This document shows positions 53,762 to 64,000 of a DNA stretch of 64,000 bases, piece after piece (position 1 is the stretch's first letter; each line of letters opens with the position of its first letter). The translations under genes and the position numbers were made by a program. The notes under the pieces are model-generated. The model was not told where the DNA came from and searched no databases. It worked only from the letters and a program-made list of their open reading frames with translations. The DNA is taken from positions 27,404,001 to 27,468,000 of the forward strand of contig OU452201.1 in assembly GCA_911728435.2 (NCBI GenBank), given 5' to 3'. This DNA comes from Apoderus coryli (Eukaryota; Arthropoda; Insecta; Coleoptera; Attelabidae).

Positions 53762-56017
53762 CAGGGTGTCCCCTCTCAATTGGAAAAAACTTCTGGAGCA
53801 TATTGAGGAACCATAGACAAGTAGTTTGAGATAAGAGACTGATGTCCAGAAGTGCATGGTTTTCAAAATACAGGGTGTCAAATTTTTTTTCAAAAAACAT
53901 TTTTTTATCAATATCTCAAAGACAAGTTAACCGATTTTCTTGAAATTCGCTGGTGATGTAAGCTTAATAAGACGCTCAGTTAGCACTAATTATATGTTAA
54001 TTATGACTTCCAGTGGCGCCCCGGGGGACAGTGTCACGAATAAAAATGACAAAAAAATGTACGCTACTGACTTTTTTTGACGATTTTATATTTTTTTTAG
54101 AAACCTCAGTTAAAAATACAATTTTTTTGTCACTTGATATTTTTTCGTATCTCTCCGTTTTCGAGAAAATTTTTTTATTAAAAGAATCATTATTATTAGA
54201 AAAAAAAACAAGAAGGCTTTTTTACAAATAATTAATTATTAATAGTGGAGCAAATGCTCAAAGTGTTTACCATGCATTTCGATGCATTTTCTGCACCTGT
54301 TGAGTGAGGATTCGTGCACCCGAGCAAACACGCCTGGATCGTTCGCGATAAATTCCGCTGCCACCACAACTCTAGCAACTAGGTCGTCCATTGTCGGCAC
54401 AGGAGTTGCATAGATCAACCGTTACATTTCGCCCCAAAGAAAAAAGTCCAGGAGGCCAAGTCCGGCGAACTTGCTGGCCAAGGGACGGGACCCCCTCTAC
54501 CAATCCACCTGTTGGTGTAGGTTTGGTCGTGGTAACCTCTCACGGTGCACGCAAAATCCGCTGGACAACCATCGTGTTAGAACCAGGCATCTCTACGCAA
54601 CTGGAGGGGTACATCTTCCAGCAGCTCGGGCAGAATATCTCGCAAAAAAACTAGATAGCTATTCCCGTTGAGTTGATCAGGTAGAATGTACGGCCCAATC
54701 AAATGGTCGCCCAGAAAACCTGCCCAAACATTAACACCAAACTTCTGCTGATATCCTCTGATGTGCGTAGCATGGGGATTTTGTTCGCTCCACTCGTGGT
54801 TATTACGAGGATTGAATGTTCCCTCGCGCAAAAATCCTTTTTCATCGCTCGTGAAGATTATACTTAAAAAAATCAGCGTTTTCATCCGCTTGACCGAGCA
54901 ACCACTCGCAGAACTCGAGCCGCCGAGGAGCGTCGCCAGGCAGTAGATGCTGCACCTTTTGATGTTTAAATGGATGCAGATCGTGGATTTTCAATACTCG
55001 ATGGACAGTATTTTTGCTGCAATCAAGTCGCGACGCAATCTGACGAGTGCTAGTGTTGGGCTCATTCTGAATGCGTGCCATAACATCATCCTCAACGGCA
55101 TTTCTGATCGGACGCTGTCTTGCAAATTCTCGAATAGGCAGCAAAGATAACAAAGCCTCTTAGATTGGCTGTAAAATAGAAACGCGCAAGAAAAAAACAC
55201 AGAAAGATGCCATTTCTGCAATACTAACCACGAATGAGCCGGTCTCCCATAGATTTTGATTAATTTTGACAAAAATCTTATGGTTTGGCAATTCACAATT
55301 TGGGAACCGCTGCCCGTACAACCGTTGTGCTAACAAATAATTACCGCGCGCTTCCCCATACAAGAGATGCATATCTGCCAGCTCGGCTAATTCAAAACGA
55401 TTCATTTTTGCAATTAGTGTAACGTTTGAAGATAATTAAGTACTTATAAACTGAAACTTTTACTAAAGTTTGACATGTTTATGTGTTACCATGACAACAT
55501 TGTTTTGTTTTAGATTTTCACTATTTATAATAAATTATTTGTAAAAAAGCCTCCTTGGTTTTCTTTCTAATAATAATGAACCTTTTAATAAAGTTTTTAA
55601 TAAAATTTTCTTCTCGAAAACGGAGAGAGATACGAAATAATATCGAGTGACAAAAAAGTTGTATTTTTAACTGAGCTTTCTAAAAAAAATATAAAATTTT
55701 CAAAAAAGTCAGTAGCGCACATTTTTTTGTCATTTGTATTCGTGACACTGTCCCCCGGGATGCCACTGGAAGTCATAATTAACATTTAATTAGTGCTAAC
55801 TGAGCGTCTTATTAAGCTTACATCACCAACGAATTTCAAGAAAATCGGTTAACGTGTCTTTGAGATATTGATAAAAAAAGTTTTTTGAAAAAAAATTTGA
55901 CACCCTGTATTTTGAAAACCATGCACTTCCGGACATCAGTCTCTTATCTCAAACTGCTTGTCTATGGTTCCTCAATATGCCCCAGAATTTTTTTTCCAAT
56001 TGAGAGGGGACACCCTG
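53762..56017 (-). mobile_element. DD41D Tc1/mariner element with about 490-bp inverted termini
   Basis: CAGGGTGTCCCCTCTCAATT at the left and its reverse complement at the right are flanked by TA within a TATATA run. The inverted arms cover 53762-54247 and 55518-56017, unusually long for this superfamily, and contain a second CAGGGTGTC about 110 bp inside each tip. The 2.26-kb element encloses a transposase pseudogene. Confidence 0.92.
54245..55405 (-). pseudogene. DD41D transposase pseudogene, nearly full length
   Basis: The ATG at 55405 starts MNRFELAELADMHLLYGEAR and QRFPNCELPNHKIFVKINQN, the N-terminal domain of this arthropod transposase group. After a frameshift near 55240, the helix-turn-helix follows (STRQIASRLDCSKNTVHRVL). 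The catalytic domain has IFTSDEKGF (first Asp), NVWAGFLGDHLIGPYILPDQ and LPELLEDVPLQLRRDAWF, then TAA and HDGCPADFA (second Asp), SSPDL and, one base out of frame, LLDFFLWG (third Asp, 41 residues after the second). The C-terminus (NRCRKCIEMHGKHFEHL) is recognisable. Two or three frameshifts and one nonsense codon make it inactive. Confidence 0.88.
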
Positions 56018-56283
56018 TATATATATATAAATATATAAACTTTTGAACTGAGGTCATTTTTAGGATCCAGGGGTCATAAAATGAAGTACTGCATAAAAAT
56101 TTTTCAAAATGTTGTGTCGATCTCCTGAATAGTTAGATTTTTTTTTTTTAAATCTACTAAAATAGAACATTTCGAGTTACTCTGAATACATAAATAACTT
56201 AAATCAAAACTTCACAAAAATCAATATTTTTATATAAAAAAAAATATTTTCAAAAACGAAATGGGAAACGGCCTAAGTGCCAT

Positions 56284-56740
56284 ATACAGTGTGTAACAAA
56301 TTTGGCTAACATGTACCTATTGGTATCTTGGAAACAGTTAGAGCTACAAGGTCGGTTAAATTAGGAAAGTTTTAGAGAATTTTATTTCAAATTGGAATCT
56401 GCTGTAAGATTTGCGTTATCTTTTGTGATATTTGAGATAGTGAGGGAAAACCGAAATGCTGCATTTTGAATTTTTGCGTGAGGCTTGTAAACGATTTTTA
56501 AAAGTACAAAAAAACTAGATGGCATCCATAAAAAAATCCAAAGTTTATGTAAATATCTCGAAAACAAATGAAGCTAGAAAATTATTTTTACCTCCGTTAA
56601 GTTCTTCTAATAAAAGTGCTCTAATAATGTATTAACCATAAACGCATACTACCAGTCGTTTACAAGCCTCAGACAAAAATTCAAAATGCAGCATTATCTC
56701 AAATACCACAAAAGATAATGTAAATGTGTTAATTTACTGT
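56284..56740. repeat. Inverted-repeat block related to repeat C
   Basis: The start (CAGTGTGTAACAAATTTGGC ... TATCTTGGAAACAGTTAGAG) resembles repeat C. 56410-56500 and 56655-56735 are inverted copies (ATGCTGCATTTTGAATTTTT, GAGGCTTGTAAACGA). Non-coding. Confidence 0.5.
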
Positions 56741-57284
56741 AAAAATCTTCCTGAATCTCCAAAAACGGAATCATAGCCTCTAATTGTTTTATTTCATTGA
56801 CACTTATGTGACTTTCATGAAGCAATTCTTCCAGTGTATTTTTTGCCAATCTTCAGGAACCATAAGGTTAACAAGCTCTTTTGCTGCAAGAGGCTGCTAA
56901 CTAAAAACATGTTAAACCAGACGAGCATATGTCACAAATAACACAAACAAATGAATGATGGTACTTCGCACGCTAGGATCGCAAAGTGTATGTGGCACTT
57001 AGCACGTTTTATAAAATGTTGCCAATAGCACAAAGCTCATTTTGATTGGAAAAAACAAATTTTAATAAAATTGGCACGTTTGAAATTTCATTTAGGAAAG
57101 CAATCTTGTTTAATTTTTTACTGTGCAGCAAGTGAAATGTTTGATGTAATACATAAAGCTCATTTGATTTGAAACGCGTTTTGAATGAAGCACAATAACC
57201 AAAACGTGACATGTGCAAAAAGAAAACCCCAAAAGGCAAAATAAAAGCCCGCCATCTTTGATTTCGCGTTTTGAACATTATAAT
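56741..57284. other. Intergenic, nothing recognised
   Basis: No supported coding sequence. An 89-codon minus frame (57009-57278) has no motif. Confidence 0.4.
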
Positions 57285-58850
57285 AATAATAATAATAAGC
57301 TTTGCTCAACAGAATCTATCCATTTACAGAGCAATACATTAAATAAAAAATAAATTCGACACATACTAACTACTTTACAAATCACAATACAATTTAGCTT
57401 CATCTAAAATTCCACAGTCGCCCTACGATATTCTAGGAACTCGATATGGAACCTACTTGTCAGATCGGTATATACTCAATTCCTCTAGGAGGGTATACGT
57501 TATCACATTTATAAGATAGGTATTTAAGAAATCTTCTCGGTACACGCTCTACAGACGACTTATGACTGACATAATAAGGATTCCAAACTAAACTACAATA
57601 CTCCAACTTGGAACGCACAAACGCAAAGAATAGAGCCTTCAAGCATCCAATATCTGTGAAACCTGCACAATTCTTGACTATAAAACCATAGGACTTCATT
57701 GCATCCGCAACTTTACTCGCTATATGATCAACAAACGTTAATCGACAATCGTGGATTATTAATCGTCGAGTATAAGTGACAATTTTACATTTTGAGGTGT
57801 TTAGCGGCAAGTAATTTCGGACACACCAGTCCTGAATCGAATCCTGGTCCGTCTGAAGCCTCACACAGTCCGACAAATTACGGACACTTGTATATATTTT
57901 CCGGTCATCAGCGAACAAAAGACTTTTGCAATTTATAACATTTACAATATCATTAACAAATATGAGAAATAATAAGGGGCCAAGATTAGACCCTTGAGGC
58001 ACACCAGATGGCACTGTAAATTCATGTGAGCTAAAGCCATTACAGCACACAAACTGCTTTCTGTTAGACAGATATGATTTCATAAAACAGACAAGGTCCC
58101 CAGAGAAACCAAAACACGACAACTTACTAAGTAACACAGAATGACAGACACGGTCGAATGCTTTAGAAAAATCGGTGTATATTACATCCATCTGACCCTG
58201 TCCATCCAGTACCTCAGACGCATACTGAGTAAATGTAGCCAGATTAGTGAGAGTAGATCTATTCCTCATAAAGCCATGCTGGTTAATGGAGATCTGACCC
58301 CAGATCAAACTGTTGATACGCTCACAAAGGATGATTTCAAAAAGCTTCGAGAAGTTGCATAAAATTGATATCGGCCTATAATTTGATATTTCTGCACTAT
58401 CACCACCCTTCAGAACCGGACAGATCCTAGCAGTCATCCAGAATTCTTGAAAACTCTTAGATTTCAATGAGAAATTGAAAATGAGTTGTAGAGGCCTGGC
58501 CAAAGCACCTATACAGTCGTGAACAAGAAAGCTCGGCACACTATCAGTGCCAGAAGTCATTTTGTCCTTTAACCTCCTTGCAGCAGTCCTTATGTCGTTC
58601 TCAGTGACATCAGTTAGAAGGAGATTAAAGTTGCTATGCTCGCCACCCACTATATCATGATCGACATCCAAAGCATAAACTCCCTTAAAAAATCCGGAAA
58701 TGTATTGACTATAGCCTGGGAATCCATATAAGAAGTATGCCCGTATCGCATAATGCCTGGAATACCAGTTGCCCGGTTTTTGGAACGAACGTAAGACCAG
58801 AACCTGCGACTGTCATTCTTGATAATGTACGCATAACGCGTTCTGATTAA
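57285..58850 (-). pseudogene. Jockey-like LINE, 5'-truncated, best preserved copy
   Basis: A 403-codon frame (58671-57460) with the reverse transcriptase almost whole: TARICPVLKGGD, NYRPISILCNFSKLFE, INQHGFMRNRSTLTNL, VIYTDFSKAFDRVCHS, GVPQGSNLGPLLFLIFVNDI and the catalytic FADD in LLFADDRKIY. Then CVRNYLPLNTSKC and FVRSKLEYCSLVWNPYY. Upstream, 58690-58820 continues in another frame (YAYIIKNDSRRFWSYVRSKN), so there is one frameshift. The endonuclease domain is absent. The 3' end is a TTA-repeat tail at 57283-57297. Confidence 0.88.
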
Positions 58851-58859
58851 TTAGCTTTA

Positions 58860-60285
58860 CTCAATGTTCAAAAAAGATCTTCTAAACGTATCATGGGTAT
58901 ATTGCTATACCCATAACGCACATTTGGGCAGTGTCCGATTTGGACTATTGCGAATAACACAGTAGAGAGACGCTCTGTCAGCAGTAGTTGAAAGAGAGAG
59001 TTTCCTGGTGTAATGCTTTTTTTCTGGTCTAACTCTATTGTGATATGGACCCTTGGAAAGAAAATTAAACTGAGATATAGTTTTGAACACTTTTGATGTT
59101 GAAAAAAAAGGTACGTCACAATAAAATTATATTAATTTTTGTACCTACTTGAAGGGATTTTGATTTTACAAAAGGTTGACAACACTGACCCCAGTAATTA
59201 CCTCCTGTGTGCAAGTTTTTTGCGTTCTTCGCATTTTGTTATCTTTCAAAATGATAGAGAGATTTGACAAATGGAATATAAATGCAATTTTACTTTAAAC
59301 CTGAAAGGAGTTGTGCAAAAACTATTGCAATGATGCAGAAAGCTTTTGGCGACGAGTGAATTTTACTGTTTCTACTACACTTTTATTCTGTTCTGCATTC
59401 TCAACGTATGTTGTGTTGCCTACCTGTATGGGTACCGAAAACGTACAGATTTCTATTTATAGAATACTTATAGAAGAGCGTTATCTAGCGTAAAATTATT
59501 TTAATAATTTGATATTCCACAAAAGTCAGTCATCATGCTGTGTTCGCAAATGCTAGCAGTACGATAAAATTTATTGGATGAATCATAAAAACGATTCGAG
59601 CCTTGAGTTTGAAATACATTTATTTGGATTGTATAATCCTTAAGTGGTTGAGAATTGGTAACCCTTTTTAGGTGAGTTAGGTACTTTTTTATTATCTGCA
59701 TAGTATATCTAGTTGGCAAATACCCCAATCATCCCAACGCCTCTGTATGAGACTTTTAACTTAATGCAATAGATAGTTCCTTTTGAAAATAATAGACAAT
59801 TACTTTTGTTTTTTGTTACTCTCCTACTTAACAAAAAACAGGCTCAAATATCCAGTAGCCATCTATACAAAATCATCGGAACTATTCATTTTCCTTCATC
59901 TGATTCTGTATTATCTTTTTCCAAGTTTGCTAATATACCTAAAGATGCCGCCACTCTAGACAGATATATAGACAGTGAACTATAAACTACGTATATGGAA
60001 TGGCCTCGAATAAGAATAATGTGCAGCAGCATTGTGTCAGATTTGTATGAGTGCGACACAATCATGTGGACGGTATTCTGTTGCAGTCGGTTGCATATCT
60101 GTAAATGGCAGTTATTATGTTATATCAAATTCTACGCTTTTTTATATTTTTAGTGGCTTCAGAACTGTTACCTGTAATAAATTTTACATGTTAATAGTGT
60201 GTTAAGTTTTGGACTAGAGATTAGTGTCTGGTATTTATAAATATTCTATACAAAATTGCGTATAATGTAGGGATAACAAATACCA
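58860..60285. other. Intergenic, nothing firm
   Basis: Two frames of 75 and 83 codons on the minus strand have no recognisable motif. No repeat boundary was seen. Confidence 0.4.
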
Positions 60286-60353
60286 ATGGTTATTTATTGT
60301 TCATCTTATGGATGTAGTAATGGCCAAGGCGACATACAAACTACTTTTAATCG
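60286..60353 (+). CDS. Possible THAP-type first exon (orphan)
   Basis: The ATG at 60286 encodes MVIYCSSYGCSNGQGD, with Cys-x4-Cys at the position where THAP fingers start, and the exon is followed by a consensus donor CG/GTAAGT (60354). No partner exon was found downstream. It may be a transposase fragment or a gene whose other exons lie outside recognition. Confidence 0.3.
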
Positions 60354-63447
<3,094 letters not shown>

Positions 63448-63892
63448 ATGTGTAAATTATATTATTGGCAAAATATTTTTAATAAGGTGTTAATTTTTAA
63501 TGTTTAAATCGATTTTACTATTATTTCTATTATTAAAAGAATTCAAACATATACGAAGACTAGTTTTTCACTGACATAAATGAAAAAATCATCCTAAACA
63601 GTTATTTTCCACGATACATTACAATTTTTGTAAACGACAAGAAAAACTGTAGAAATCAGCTTCGCGTCAGGCGATTATTAAAATAATGTTTATATTACGT
63701 CCCTTAGTAATGCATTCGAAATGGGGTCAATATATGCATAAGGCATGGTTTATAATTAGTTCATGACGAATTTAAATGATATCCGACAAATTGTAGTGAT
63801 TTCTTTAAAATAATTGAGATTTTCTGAAACTTTTGAACACGGGACTGAGAAAATACACCTTAAATAAAGAAAATGCTCTATTTGCACGTATA
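63448..63892 (+). other. KRR1 3' flank
   Basis: An ATTAAA at about 63532 is the nearest possible polyadenylation signal, and AATAAA occurs at about 63862. Nothing else recognised. Confidence 0.35.
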
Positions 63893-64000
63893 AAAGTATA
63901 TAACAGGTGGGCAAATTTGAGGTTAGGGAGTAAATCGGCTAAAAAACACACTGGCGTTAAATCACAAGAACGAGGCGGCCAATTGACATCGCCAAACCGA
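63893..64000 (-). pseudogene. DD41D transposase fragment at the window edge
   Basis: On the minus strand from the edge: RFGDVNWPPRSCDLTP, the block that leads to the third catalytic Asp in this transposase group, where LDYF or LDFF is expected; here it reads VCFL and decays. The element probably continues past 64000. Confidence 0.6.

Noticed and set aside
54391..55150. Plus-strand ORFs of 60-87 codons
   Set aside because: Antisense to the DD41D transposase pseudogene.
59311..59493. Hydrophobic 60-codon ORF as a membrane peptide gene
   Set aside because: No splice, promoter or polyadenylation support, and length expected by chance.

Overview
The window is AT-rich animal nuclear DNA, almost certainly from an insect. 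The evidence is an intron-containing KRR1 gene at the right end, consensus GT-AG splice sites, AATAAA signals, and a transposable-element population typical of arthropods: BEL/Pao, Ty3/Gypsy, Jockey-like LINEs, mariner and DD41D Tc1/mariner elements, piggyBac, and a P-element/THAP9-like transposase. The order cannot be fixed from the sequence alone.

Layout. 0-5 kb: a broken DD41D transposase, an inverted-repeat MITE, and a TA-flanked element whose interior has become a 46-bp satellite array with a higher-order repeat. 5.2-10.9 kb: a second copy of that MITE, split by a very young BEL element with near-identical LTRs, a TTGCA target duplication, and one long ORF in which integrase is missing and RNase H runs in frame into an envelope-like tail. 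11-13 kb: a SINE-like repeat, and a probable small host gene on the minus strand for a 65-residue secreted peptide in two exons. 14-18 kb: three dead LINE fragments. 20.3-25.2 kb: a Ty3/Gypsy element on the minus strand with most of reverse transcriptase deleted and an extra small membrane-protein ORF ahead of gag. 25-28 kb: LINE and piggyBac remains. 28.8-30.7 kb: a DD41D element with both ends. 31-36.3 kb: a dense patchwork of dispersed repeats. 37.4-41.0 kb: a mariner interrupted by a 2.3-kb near-perfect palindrome that itself looks nested. 42.1-47.6 kb: a two-exon THAP/P-element-like transposase with one frameshift and a piggyBac derivative in its intron. 48-58.9 kb: more repeats, a DD41D element with about 490-bp inverted termini, and a LINE. 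62.2-63.4 kb: the intact KRR1 gene. At the extreme right edge a further transposase fragment begins.

Only KRR1 and, with lower confidence, the secreted-peptide gene look like ordinary host genes. Nearly everything else is mobile DNA, often nested, so target duplications and interrupted repeats give a relative order of insertion: MITE before BEL; mariner before palindrome, which came before the TA-flanked core; and THAP transposase before piggyBac. Several unrelated repeats also share a CTGATGA / hairpin / GAAAC architecture reminiscent of a hammerhead ribozyme core.
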